NCBI GenBank assembly: GCA_937991645.1
Contig: CALKPL010000023.1
Span: 1 to 50,306, forward strand
Direction: 5' to 3'
Length of the DNA stretch: 50,306 bases
From: UMGS1783 sp900555065
GTDB lineage: Bacteria > Bacillota > Clostridia > Oscillospirales > UMGS1783
The notes under the pieces: model-generated
The model's input: the letters and a program-made list of their open reading frames with translations, nothing else
The model's database searches: none
What the model was told of the DNA's origin: nothing
Shown here: positions 42,440 through 50,306 of the stretch, in pieces
How the letters are laid out: every line of letters starts with the position of its first letter
How positions within the stretch are numbered: the stretch's first letter is position 1
Translations under genes and position numbers: made by a program

Positions 42440-42723
42440 TGGCGCAAATGCTGTATTTACCAGACGGGGCGTCGGCAGCGCTTTTCAATGTGCGGGAGGA
42501 TTTTCAGCGGCTCGTACGTACGCGGCTGGGCAATGACGCGGCGGAGATCGTTGAAAACCTGTTTGGAAGACTCGACGGCAATAGATCGGCGGGCGGCAAA
42601 ACGCTTGATCTCGTGGAGCACTTACGACAGGAGCAGTTACAAAATCGGCTCAGCCGAGAAAAATTGCTGGAGGTAATGGATCAAATCGAGTATATCATCT
42701 CAAGTCAGATAGAGGAGGAATAA
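42439..42723 (+). CDS. Small helical phage protein
   Basis: 94 residues starting MAQMLYLPDGASAALFNVRED; mostly helical and charged. The ATG shares one base with the DUF2800 stop (TAATG). The gene lies between DUF2800 and DUF2815, suggesting a replication accessory role, but no known domain is visible. Confidence 0.72.
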   Translation: MAQMLYLPDGASAALFNVREDFQRLVRTRLGNDAAEIVENLFGRLDGNRSAGGKTLDLVEHLRQEQLQNRLSREKLLEVMDQIEYIISSQIEEE

Positions 42724-42726
42724 AAA

Positions 42727-43362
42727 TTGTATCAGAACATCCCTACAAAAGTCCTTACGGGCGAAGTGCGCCTGTCCTACGCTAACCTGACCGCGCCGCG
42801 CGCGCAGCAGGGCGGCGACCCCAAATACAGCGTTACCCTGTTAATCCCCAAAACTGACGTCGCTACCTATCAGGATATCGTACAGAGCATTGAGGCGGCG
42901 GCGCAGGACGCGCAGGGTAAACTCTGGAGCGGCATTCGGCCGCCCGTATTGCCCCAACCGCTCCACGACGGCGACGGCGTGCGCGAGAACGGCACGCCCT
43001 TTGGCCCGGAATGTAAAGGCCACTGGGTCATGACCGCCGGCACGAAGAATCGGCCACAGGTGGTACATCAGAGCAATATCAACGCAGAACTGGCCCCACA
43101 GGATATTTACAGCGGTATGTACGCCCGTGTAACAGTTAATTTCTTCGGCTACGCCAATGCCGGGCGAAAAGGCGTTGGCTGCGGCCTTGGCAACGTCATG
43201 AAAACGCGGGATGGCGAGCCGCTGGCCGGCGGGGCGTCAGCAGAATCCGACTTCGCCGGCATTGGCGCCACAGCGGCGCCCGGCTACCCTCAGCAGCCAG
43301 CGTATGGCGGTGCGCCCGTGGGGCCGGCTGCGATCAATCCTTTAACAGGACAGCCCCTGTAA
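42727..43362 (+). CDS. DUF2815 protein (probable single-strand DNA-binding)
   Basis: A 211-residue protein of the DUF2815 family, thought to be an OB-fold ssDNA-binding protein of phages. It begins YQNIPTKVLTGEVRLSYANL; KYSVTLLIPKTD and DIYSGMYARVTVNFFGY are family segments. A Gly/Pro/Ala-rich tail follows, as in SSBs. The start is TTG at 42727, eight bases after AGGAGG. No ATG fits. Confidence 0.87.
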   Translation: MYQNIPTKVLTGEVRLSYANLTAPRAQQGGDPKYSVTLLIPKTDVATYQDIVQSIEAAAQDAQGKLWSGIRPPVLPQPLHDGDGVRENGTPFGPECKGHWVMTAGTKNRPQVVHQSNINAELAPQDIYSGMYARVTVNFFGYANAGRKGVGCGLGNVMKTRDGEPLAGGASAESDFAGIGATAAPGYPQQPAYGGAPVGPAAINPLTGQPL

Positions 43363-43422
43363 ACGCTTCTGGGCGGTTGAGCGCATCAGCCGCACCCCAC
43401 ACTAAGACCGGGAGGACGTACC

Positions 43423-45405
43423 ATGCGCCACCATTTGAGTATAGATCTCGAAACCTATTCCAGCGTGCCGCTGCAAAAGTCTGGAGCCTACAAATACATA
43501 CAGAGCCCAGATTTCGAGATATTGCTGTTTGCGTATTCGCTGGACGGCGCGCCGGTGGAGATTATAGATTTGGCGTGCGGCGAAGTCCTGCCGCCGTGGC
43601 TGATCGCAGCGTTGTCCGACCCCACATACATTAAGCACGCGTATAATGCCGGCTTTGAGTGGGCCTGCCTGTCCAAATACATAGGTCCGCTACCTGTAGA
43701 GCAATGGCGTTGTACGATGCTCCACGGGCTGTACTGTGGGTACACCGCCGGGCTGGAAGCAACCGGCCGCGCGTTAGGCCTGCCGGAGGACAAACAAAAG
43801 CTCGCAACCGGCCGTTTTTTGATCCGTTATTTCTGCGCGCCCTGCGCCCCTACAAAAACAAACGGAGGCCGTACGCGGAACCTCCCGCGCCACGACCCCG
43901 CCCGCTGGGGTCTGTTCCGCCAGTATTGCATGGGCGACGTAACGACTGAAATGGAAATACTGCGTCGCCTGTCCAACTTCCCGGTGCCGGATATGGTGCA
44001 AAAACAATGGGAGACGGACATGGTTATCAATGCGCGCGGCGTGGCGGTAGACATGGAGCTGGTACGGGGCGCCCTGCAAATCGGCGAGCGCACCCACGCC
44101 AAGCTCAGGGCCGAAGCCGTGCGCCTATCGGGCCTAGATAACCCCAACAGCGTGGGGCAGCTCGCCAGGTGGCTGGAAACGGAGCTGGACGAGGCTCTGC
44201 CCGATCTGCGTAAGGGCACTGTTGGCAGGTTGCTGGAAAAGGACCTCGCAAACGATACAGCCAGGCGCATGTTGGAGATCCGGCAAGAGCTGGGCAAGAC
44301 AAGCACAAAAAAGTACAACGCCATAGAAGCCGCCGTGTGCGCCGACGGGCGTTGCCGGGGACTGCTGCAGTACTACGGCGCCAACCGTACCGGACGGTGG
44401 GCCGGGCGGCTGGTGCAGGTGCAAAATTTGCCCCGGACGTACACGGAGCCGCTGGGGTTGGCCCGCGACATCGTAAAGCGGCAGGAGTCAGATAAACTAC
44501 GCGTATTATATGGTTCCGTGCCGGATACCCTCTCTCAGCTGATCCGTACCAGCTTTATCGCCGCGCCCGGTCACGTCCTGTTGGACGCAGACTTTTCCAG
44601 CATTGAGGCCCGCGTTATATCATGGCTGGCAGACGAGCAATGGCGGTTGGAGGTGTTCCGCACCCACGGCAAAATTTACGAGGCCAGCGCGTCGCAGATG
44701 TTCGGGGTGCCAATAGAGCGCATAAAAAAAGGCAGCCCTGATTACGCCCTCCGGCAGCGCGGCAAGGTCGCGGAATTGGCGCTCGGGTACCAAGGCGGCG
44801 CCGGAGCACTGATCAAAATGGGCGCGTTGGACATGGGGCTGTCAGAAGCCGAATTACCAGACATCGTAAATCGCTGGCGGGACGCAAACAAACGTATCCG
44901 CGATCTGTGGTACAGCATGGAGGCGGCCGCCGTATCCACCATACAGAGCGGCGCGTCCATCGGCCTGCACAATATTATATTGGCGCGGGAAATCGACTAT
45001 AGCAATGGGCTGGACTTCCTCACGATCCGGCTGCCCAGCGGCCGTAAACTCTACTACGCAAACCCCTCTTTGGGCGTAAACCAATGGGGCAACCCCTCGA
45101 TCACATACATGGGAATGGATCAGACCACCAAGAAATGGAAACGCATAGAGACCTACGGCGGTAAAATGGTGGAAAACGTGGTGCAGGCCATCGCCCGCGA
45201 CTGCCTGGCCGAGGCGATAGAACGCCTGGAAGGAGCCGGATACACCGTGGTGTTCCATGTACATGACGAAGTCGTAATCGAGTGCACGCCCGACCGCGCC
45301 GACCTTGGCCGGGTCTCGGGTATAATGTGTCAGCCCCTGCCCTGGGCGCCGGAACTCCCGCTGGGTGCGGACGGCTGGATCGGGGAATTTTACAGGAAAG
45401 ATTAG
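43423..45405 (+). CDS. Phage DNA polymerase, family A
   Basis: A 660-residue replicative polymerase. The N-terminal 3'-5' exonuclease domain starts with LSIDLETYSS (D-x-E). The polymerase domain has motif A LLDADFSSIEARVISWL (about 386-402), motif B RQRGKVAELALGYQGG and motif C VHDEVVIE (about 612-620). It has no 5' nuclease domain, as in phage enzymes. The ribosome site is GGGAGGACG. It lies upstream of vapE in the replication operon. Confidence 0.95.
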   Translation: MRHHLSIDLETYSSVPLQKSGAYKYIQSPDFEILLFAYSLDGAPVEIIDLACGEVLPPWLIAALSDPTYIKHAYNAGFEWACLSKYIGPLPVEQWRCTMLHGLYCGYTAGLEATGRALGLPEDKQKLATGRFLIRYFCAPCAPTKTNGGRTRNLPRHDPARWGLFRQYCMGDVTTEMEILRRLSNFPVPDMVQKQWETDMVINARGVAVDMELVRGALQIGERTHAKLRAEAVRLSGLDNPNSVGQLARWLETELDEALPDLRKGTVGRLLEKDLANDTARRMLEIRQELGKTSTKKYNAIEAAVCADGRCRGLLQYYGANRTGRWAGRLVQVQNLPRTYTEPLGLARDIVKRQESDKLRVLYGSVPDTLSQLIRTSFIAAPGHVLLDADFSSIEARVISWLADEQWRLEVFRTHGKIYEASASQMFGVPIERIKKGSPDYALRQRGKVAELALGYQGGAGALIKMGALDMGLSEAELPDIVNRWRDANKRIRDLWYSMEAAAVSTIQSGASIGLHNIILAREIDYSNGLDFLTIRLPSGRKLYYANPSLGVNQWGNPSITYMGMDQTTKKWKRIETYGGKMVENVVQAIARDCLAEAIERLEGAGYTVVFHVHDEVVIECTPDRADLGRVSGIMCQPLPWAPELPLGADGWIGEFYRKD

Positions 45406-45447
45406 GGAGTGTATAGCTGTGAGCAATTGGATGAAAGGAGACGCGCC

Positions 45448-47856
45448 ATGCTGAACGACCGCAAAATCATCATATCCGTCGGCAATCATCGGCGCAGCAT
45501 GAACTGGCAGCCGCAAACCCTGCTGCTGTCCGAACTGTACGCGCGGCTGAGCACACCGGCGCGATCCACGGAAACAATGCAAGAGTATCTCGCTCTGAGA
45601 AAGTCTGAACAGGATAACCTCAAAGATGTAGGAGGTTATGTTGCTGGCGCGCTCAACGGGACGCGCCGCAAAACGGGCGCCGTGGCAGGCAGGGACGTAG
45701 TTACTCTCGATCTTGACACGATTCCCCCCGGAGGCACAGCGGACGTTCTGCGGCGCGTGGAGGGGCTGGGCTGCGGCTATTGTATATACAGCACCCGCAA
45801 GCACTCGCCCGCAGCGCCCCGTCTGCGCGTGCTGCTCCCGCTGGATCGCACAGCGACAGCGGATGAGTACGAACCAGTTGCCCGCAAGATGGCGGAACTC
45901 ATCGGCATGGAACTGGCCGACCCTACCACCTTCGAGGCGACCCGGCTCATGTACTGGCCCAGCTGCTGCGCGGACGGAGAATACATATACATATATAAAG
46001 ACAAACCACTGTTAAGCGTAGACGGCCTGCTGGCAATGTATAAGGACTGGCGCGACGTCACACAATGGCCGCGCGCTGCGGGCGAAACGGCGCACGCAAA
46101 ACTGGCCGTGAAACAGGGCGACCCTTTGACCAAAAGCGGCGTTGTAGGCGCGTTCTGTCGCGCCTATGACATACCGCAGGCCATGGACAAATTTCTGCCG
46201 GGGATCTATGCAGCTGTGGACACCATGCCAGGCCGGTACACCTACCTGGGCGGCAGTACCACAGGCGGCGCCGTTATATACGACGACGGTAAATTCCTGT
46301 ATTCCCACCATGCCACCGACCCGTGCGGCGGGAAACTGGTCAACGCATTCGACCTTGTGCGCATCCACAAGTTTGATGAGTTGGACGACGCGGCCACCCC
46401 CGGTGCGCCCACCAACCGCCTGCCCTCCTACAACGCCATGTGCGAGTTGGCCGTGGCCGATCCCGCTGTGGCTGCGCTTATGGCGCAGGAGCGTATTGAC
46501 GCCGCCTCCCGTGACTTTGCGGGCGCGGACACCAATCCCGCGTTTACGGACGCGGAGGCGGACGCGTGGGTGAGACAGCTGACCATCAACAAGCAGACCG
46601 GGCAGATCAAATCCACCATTGACAATGTATGGCTGATCCTTGAAAATGATCCGAACCTCAAAGGCAAGTTTGCTCTTAACGAGTTTGCTGGGCGCGGCGA
46701 GGTCATGGGCGCACTGCCGTGGGAAAAAGCCGAAAAACGCCGCTTATGGGACGACAACGATAATCAGGGGCTATATTGGTATCTGGAGAAGTATTACCAG
46801 CTCACGGGTAATGGCAAAATTGACGGCGCCCTTTCCCTACACAGCGTCAAGCACAGTTTTAACGAGGTACGGGATTACCTGAACGGCTTGCAATGGGATG
46901 GTGTACCGCGCCTTGACACGCTTTTTATTGACTATCTGGGGGCGGCCGACGACCCCTATACACGCACGGTAACCCGAAAGGCATTCACCGCCGCTGTAGC
47001 GCGGGCCATGACTCCCGGTTGTAAATATGACACGATGGTGATCCTATCCGGGCCACAGGGGATTGGAAAGTCCACTCTTCTGGATAAAATGAGTCGCGGC
47101 TGGTTCAACGACAGCATCCGCACATTCGAGGGCAAAGAGGCGTCTGAACTGCTGCAAGGCGTGTGGATCGTGGAAGTAGGCGAGCTGGACGCATTCAGGC
47201 GCACGGACGTAGCGCGGATCAAACAGTTTTTGAGCCTGCGAGCTGACCGTTTCCGGGCTGCCTACGGCCGGCACGTTAAAGAACTGCCGCGCTGTTGTGT
47301 CTTTTTCGGCACCACGAATAGCTCAGAGTTTTTACAGGACAGGACAGGCAATCGCCGTTTTTGGCCCGTTGATGTGGGCGTGCACCCGCACAGCAAAAAC
47401 ATATGGACAAATCTTGAGAACGAAGTGGATCAGCTATGGGCCGAGGCAGTCATGCGTTGGCGGGCCGGAGAGGCCTTGTTCCTCGGCGGCGCTCTGGAAG
47501 ACGCCGCCAAAGCCGCGCAGGAAAGGCACCGTGAGGCCAGCGCCCGCGAGGGCATTGTGCTGGACTTCATTGCGCGGCCGGTGCCGGAGGACTGGAACAG
47601 CTGGGGGCTGGACAAGCGCAAAATGTTCTGGGGCGGCAATTTCGTGGAAACGGACAGCCTAACGCTGGCGCCGCGTGATCGCGTGTGTGCCCTTGAGGTG
47701 TGGTGCGAGGCGTTGGACGGCAGACAAAAAGACATGACCTATTCAGACGCCGTGGAAATCAACGGCATACTGGAAAATGCCCCCGGCTGGGTGCGGTCAA
47801 AGAACGGCATCCGATGCGGATATTGTGGTCTGCAAAAAGGGTTTTTACGTAAATGA
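45448..47856 (+). CDS. VapE-type primase-helicase
   Basis: An 802-residue replication protein. The N-terminal half resembles an archaeo-eukaryotic primase: VVTLDLDTIP (D-x-D) and SPAAPRLRVLLPLDR. The C-terminal half is the VapE helicase domain, with Walker A LSGPQGIGKSTLLDKM (about 532-547), Walker B WIVEVGELDAF and RDRTGNRRFWP-type residues (QDRTGNRRFWPVDVG). The start at 45448 follows AAAGGAGACGCGCC; a GTG at 45409 has weaker support. It likely initiates element replication, and the iteron array begins immediately after its stop. Confidence 0.92.
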   Translation: MLNDRKIIISVGNHRRSMNWQPQTLLLSELYARLSTPARSTETMQEYLALRKSEQDNLKDVGGYVAGALNGTRRKTGAVAGRDVVTLDLDTIPPGGTADVLRRVEGLGCGYCIYSTRKHSPAAPRLRVLLPLDRTATADEYEPVARKMAELIGMELADPTTFEATRLMYWPSCCADGEYIYIYKDKPLLSVDGLLAMYKDWRDVTQWPRAAGETAHAKLAVKQGDPLTKSGVVGAFCRAYDIPQAMDKFLPGIYAAVDTMPGRYTYLGGSTTGGAVIYDDGKFLYSHHATDPCGGKLVNAFDLVRIHKFDELDDAATPGAPTNRLPSYNAMCELAVADPAVAALMAQERIDAASRDFAGADTNPAFTDAEADAWVRQLTINKQTGQIKSTIDNVWLILENDPNLKGKFALNEFAGRGEVMGALPWEKAEKRRLWDDNDNQGLYWYLEKYYQLTGNGKIDGALSLHSVKHSFNEVRDYLNGLQWDGVPRLDTLFIDYLGAADDPYTRTVTRKAFTAAVARAMTPGCKYDTMVILSGPQGIGKSTLLDKMSRGWFNDSIRTFEGKEASELLQGVWIVEVGELDAFRRTDVARIKQFLSLRADRFRAAYGRHVKELPRCCVFFGTTNSSEFLQDRTGNRRFWPVDVGVHPHSKNIWTNLENEVDQLWAEAVMRWRAGEALFLGGALEDAAKAAQERHREASAREGIVLDFIARPVPEDWNSWGLDKRKMFWGGNFVETDSLTLAPRDRVCALEVWCEALDGRQKDMTYSDAVEINGILENAPGWVRSKNGIRCGYCGLQKGFLRK

Positions 47857-47860
47857 GCCC

Positions 47861-48025
47861 GTTACTTTGGGCTGTTACTTTGCCGTTACTTTCAAAAATC
47901 CGCCGATGAAAGTAACAGCAGCCGTTACTTTGAAAGTAACAGAAACAGGGAAAGTAACAGGGAAAGTAACGGCTGAAACCCTTGGAAATACAGGCTTTTC
48001 AGGCTTTGTGTTACTTTGTTACTTT
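47861..48025. repeat. Iteron array, ten copies of GTTACTTT/AAAGTAAC (candidate origin)
   Basis: Forward copies start at 47861, 47874, 47885, 47924, 48010 and 48018; reverse copies at 47909, 47933, 47951 and 47963. 47924-47940 is a palindrome, two octamers around one G. 47885-47916 is a larger inverted pair. The array follows the primase-helicase gene and precedes an AT-rich inverted repeat, the classic origin layout. Confidence 0.82.
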
Positions 48026-48095
48026 CATTTTCTATTAAATCTATAATTAGAGAAAATAGAGAGTTTAAGTATTATAATATTCTCTAAATCGCCTA
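48026..48095. other. AT-rich segment with inverted repeat (possible unwinding element)
   Basis: About 70 bases of mainly A and T directly after the iterons. TTAGAGAA (48047-48054) and TTCTCTAA (48080-48087) form an inverted repeat. TATAAT at 48073-48078 might instead be a -10 box. Confidence 0.6.
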
Positions 48096-48148
48096 ATCCG
48101 CGCAGTTGTACGCGCGCGAAGGTATCAACGTAACAGGAGGTGCAAACC

Positions 48149-48436
48149 ATGCAGGAAAGTCAAATAGAGCGCCGTCTTGCGCAAGGAGTGAAAGCAAAGG
48201 GCGGTATGTGCATGAAATTCACAAGCCCCGGACTGCCGGGCGTTCCCGACAGGATAGTGCTGATCCCGGACGGTCGCGTGATTTTTATAGAGCTAAAGAC
48301 AAAAACAGGCCGGCTTGCAGCTGTGCAGAGGTGGGTAATCGGCGCAATGCGGGCGCGAGGCGCAGATGTACGCGTGCTGCGCGGCCTGGATCAGGTAAAA
48401 AGCTTTTTAGAGGAGGTGACGCCAAATGAGGTATAA
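48149..48436 (+). CDS. VRR-NUC domain nuclease
   Basis: A 95-residue PD-(D/E)XK nuclease. GLPGVPDRIVLIPDGRVIFIELK gives the catalytic Asp-34, Glu-48 and Lys-50; AAVQRW adds the conserved Gln. Stand-alone VRR-NUC proteins are common in phage replication cassettes and act as structure-specific nucleases. AGGAGG lies eight bases before the ATG at 48149. The next gene's ATG overlaps its end. Confidence 0.92.
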   Translation: MQESQIERRLAQGVKAKGGMCMKFTSPGLPGVPDRIVLIPDGRVIFIELKTKTGRLAAVQRWVIGAMRARGADVRVLRGLDQVKSFLEEVTPNEV

Positions 48437-49806
48437 TCCCTATCCTTATCAGCAATACTGCACGGAGCGCATTATATCGGATGCGGCTTTGGGTCTGTTT
48501 TTGGATATGGGCCTCGGTTGACAAAACAGTCATCACCCTGACGGCCATTAACGAGCTGCGCTATAATCGTTGGGCAGTACAGCGCGTGCTGATCGTAGCC
48601 CCCAAAAAAGTGGCGGAGGGCACGTGGAGCAACGAGGCCAACAAATGGGATCATCTCCGGCACTTACGGGTATCTCTGGTTTGCGGCAGTCAGCAGAAAC
48701 GCTTGCGGGCATTGGCTACGCCGGCGGACGTATATGTAATCAACCGGGATAACGTGGCGTGGCTGGTAGACTATTTCAAGAACGCCTGGCCTTTTGATAT
48801 GGTGGTGCTGGACGAGAGCAGCAGTTTTAAAAACAGCCAGAGCAAGCGGTTTAAGGCGTTGCGCGCCGTGCGCAATCGGATCAATCGATTGGTAGAGCTT
48901 ACCGGCACCCCGTCCAGCAACGGACTTATGGACCTGTGGGCGCAGATATACCTGCTGGATGGCGGCGCGCGGCTGGGTAAGACGATCGGCCAGTACAGGG
49001 AACGCTTTTTTGACCCAGACAAACGCAATCGCGTACAGGTGTTCAGTTGGGCGCCGAAGGACGGCAGTATGGAGTATATACAGCAGGCCATAGGCGATAT
49101 TTGCATCAGCATGAAGTCGGAGGATTACCTCCAGTTGCCAGATCGAATTTACGACGAAGTGCCGGTGGTGTTGGACGCTCCCGCGGCAAAAGCGTATAAG
49201 CGGCTGGAACGCGAAATGCTGCTGGAGCTGGATGAGGGCACGGTTACGGCAACTTCCGCAGGAGTGCTGACCGGAAAATTACTCCAGCTGTGTAATGGCG
49301 CCGTGTATGACGGAGATCGCCGCGCCATAGATATACACAAGTGTAAGATCGAGGCGTTTCTGGAGGTGCTGGAGCAGCTGCACGGGCAGCACGCCCTCGT
49401 GTTTTACAACTTCCAGCATGACAGGGACAGGCTGTTGACCGCGCTGGAACCGTTGGACTTGCGGGTACGTACATATCAGGGGCCGCAGGATGAGCTGGAT
49501 TGGAACGAGGGGCGCGTTGATATACTGTTGGCACACCCCGCCTCCTGCGCGTATGGGCTGAACTTACAAAACGGCGGGCATCACATAATCTGGTTTGGGC
49601 TCACGTGGTCATTGGAGCAATATGATCAGGCAAACAAACGTCTGCACCGGCAAGGGCAAAAGCAGCCGGTGACAGTCCACCTGCTTGTGGTGCAGGGCGG
49701 TATGGACGCGGATGTAGTCGCGGCGTTGCAGCGCAAGGGTGACACGCAAGAGGCGCTGATGGATGCGTTAAAAGCACGCATACAGAGGGTTCAGCAGGAG
49801 GGCTAA
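48426..49806 (+). pseudogene. SNF2-family helicase, frameshifted inside Walker A
   Basis: The original gene starts at ATG 48426 (AGGAGG upstream) and reads MRYNPYPYQQYC to LFLDMGLG, where TGA (48519-48521) stops it. The next frame resumes at AAA 48523 with KTVITLTAINELRY. Together they would give the Walker A MGLGKTVIT; the break equals a four-base insertion (TGAC, 48519-48522). The rest is intact to 49806: LDESSSFKN (Walker B), LTGTPSSNGLMDLW and NLQNGGHHIIWFGLTWSLEQ. QANKRLHRQGQ ends the conserved set. The downstream frame has an ATG at 48481 but would lack the P-loop glycines. A sequencing error or programmed shift cannot be excluded. Confidence 0.82.
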
Positions 49807-49810
49807 CAAT

Positions 49811-50189
49811 TTGGACCGGACAGATCATGAAATCGGACTTAGAATAAAACAAATATGTAAGCGTTTGGGCATCCCTGTAGGCGACTTGAATCGTCTAGCA
49901 GAGATAGCGCCTCAGCTTGTAGTTGATCCAGCTGGACTTTCTTTTGGCATCCGTGGTCGAGACTATGTATTTTTGGATTTCAATGCCTCTGCCAGAAAAA
50001 AAAAACTTGGTACTTGCGCATGAAATGGGGCATGTCTTGCTTGGGCATTTACTGGCAGACCACCTCGTGAGAGACGAATCCCCATGCGGGGAGGTGATTT
50101 ACAGGGAATTGCTTGCAGATGTATTTTCCGCAGTACTTATGGCCTTATGCGCATATGGCGCAGCAGGCAATGACAAGGAGGAAAAATAA
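49811..50189 (+). pseudogene. Second ImmA/IrrE-like metallopeptidase, frameshifted at A10
   Basis: Starts with TTG at 49811 (AGGAG near 49797). Frame one reads DHEIGLRIKQICKRLGIPVG to DFNASARKK. The run of ten A (49996-50005) shifts the frame. Nine A would join it to NLVLAHEMGHVLLGHLLAD, giving the protease motif HEMGH, and on to the stop at 50187. As sequenced, the first frame ends at 50023 and the protease half lacks a start. A homopolymer of this length is prone to transcriptional slippage or sequencing error, so the protein may still be made. If expressed it would be a small ImmA-type protease of about 125 residues. Confidence 0.75.
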
Positions 50190-50239
50190 TGCGTGAGTGG
50201 ATCTCTATTTGGGCGGATATGCCCGAGTATCCAGAATAA
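50189..50239 (+). CDS. Possible 16-residue peptide
   Basis: The ATG at 50189 follows AAGGAGGAAAAATA. The peptide is MREWISIWADMPEYPE. It fits exactly between the previous stop and the next ribosome site, so it may be a real micro-ORF or a coupling device. Confidence 0.4.
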   Translation: MREWISIWADMPEYPE

Positions 50240-50251
50240 GGAGGCGACCCC

Positions 50252-50306
50252 ATGAAACTATCCGAATTCCGTCGACGCATAGACGCGCTGGCCGATGCGC
50301 AGACCC
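50252..50306 (+). CDS. Partial phage protein at the right edge
   Basis: The ATG at 50252 follows AAGGAGGCGACCCC. The 18 visible codons read MKLSEFRRRIDALADAQT and remain open at the window edge. Too short to identify. Confidence 0.65.
   Translation, partial: MKLSEFRRRIDALADAQT

Noticed and set aside
47777..48046. An 89-codon frame through the iteron array
   Set aside because: It overlaps the vapE end, lacks a ribosome site, and its KVTGKVT repeats are explained by the AAAGTAAC octamers.

Overview
The window looks like chromosome of a spore-forming, fairly high-G+C member of the Clostridia (Bacillota). The evidence is a complete spoIIAA-spoIIAB-sigF operon, Firmicutes-type gene orders (rplS-lepB-ylqF-rnhB, ecfA1-ecfA2-ecfT-truA, ruvCAB), strong AGGAGG ribosome binding sites, a DUF1540 protein and a Bce-type antibiotic-sensing module. 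The species cannot be named from sequence alone. From about 35.6 kb to the right edge it carries an integrated, phage-like element that continues beyond the window.

Layout. 1-240: start of a minus-strand gene whose first 80 codons are almost all a Pro/Ala/Ser/Thr repeat. 241-2180: a divergent promoter pair, a guanine-type purine riboswitch and the COG2509 flavoprotein it precedes. 2311-2808: a short minus-strand transcription unit with a consensus promoter, a 36-residue peptide and a strong terminator. 3.0-5.5 kb: metallophosphoesterase, DUF1540 protein, threonine synthase. 5.6-9.7 kb: rplS-lepB-ylqF-rnhB-yraN-dipeptidase operon read leftward, with stop/start overlaps. 9.8-14.6 kb: ClpE-like ATPase, pgsA, cvpA, DUF5711 protein. 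14.6-17.9 kb: ecfA1-ecfA2-ecfT-truA. 18.0-21.0 kb: ruvC-ruvA-ruvB-methyltransferase. 21.2-23.6 kb: membrane protein, YfbR-like nucleotidase, polysaccharide deacetylase. 23.8-30.0 kb (rightward): folC and a bceRSAB-like module with a candidate operator. 30.0-34.1 kb: M29 aminopeptidase, spoIIA operon, membrane-anchored XRE regulator. 34.1-35.6 kb: UroD/MtaA-like protein, tRNA-Leu(UAA), initiator tRNA-fMet.

Element, 35.6 kb to the end. A large serine recombinase gene reads into the 3' end of tRNA-fMet, so the element appears integrated there. Leftward lysogeny genes follow: recombinase, Ltp-type lipoprotein (probable superinfection exclusion), membrane-anchored ImmA-like protease, XRE repressor. 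A repeat-rich operator region separates them from a rightward early operon: a Cro-like protein, several tiny genes, DUF2800, DUF2815, family A DNA polymerase, VapE primase-helicase, VRR-NUC nuclease, SNF2 helicase and a second ImmA-like protein. No structural phage genes lie within the window. Between vapE and the VRR-NUC gene is a dense array of ten GTTACTTT/AAAGTAAC octamers followed by an AT-rich inverted repeat, a strong candidate replication origin. The SNF2 gene is frameshifted exactly inside its Walker A motif, and the second ImmA-like gene is frameshifted at a run of ten A.

Best candidates for follow-up: the riboswitch/COG2509 pairing, the iteron array, the recombinase/tRNA overlap, the two adjacent frameshifts, the membrane-anchored ImmA with an outside Cys/His domain, and the solitary 36-residue peptide unit. 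No CRISPR array, rRNA or insertion sequence was seen.
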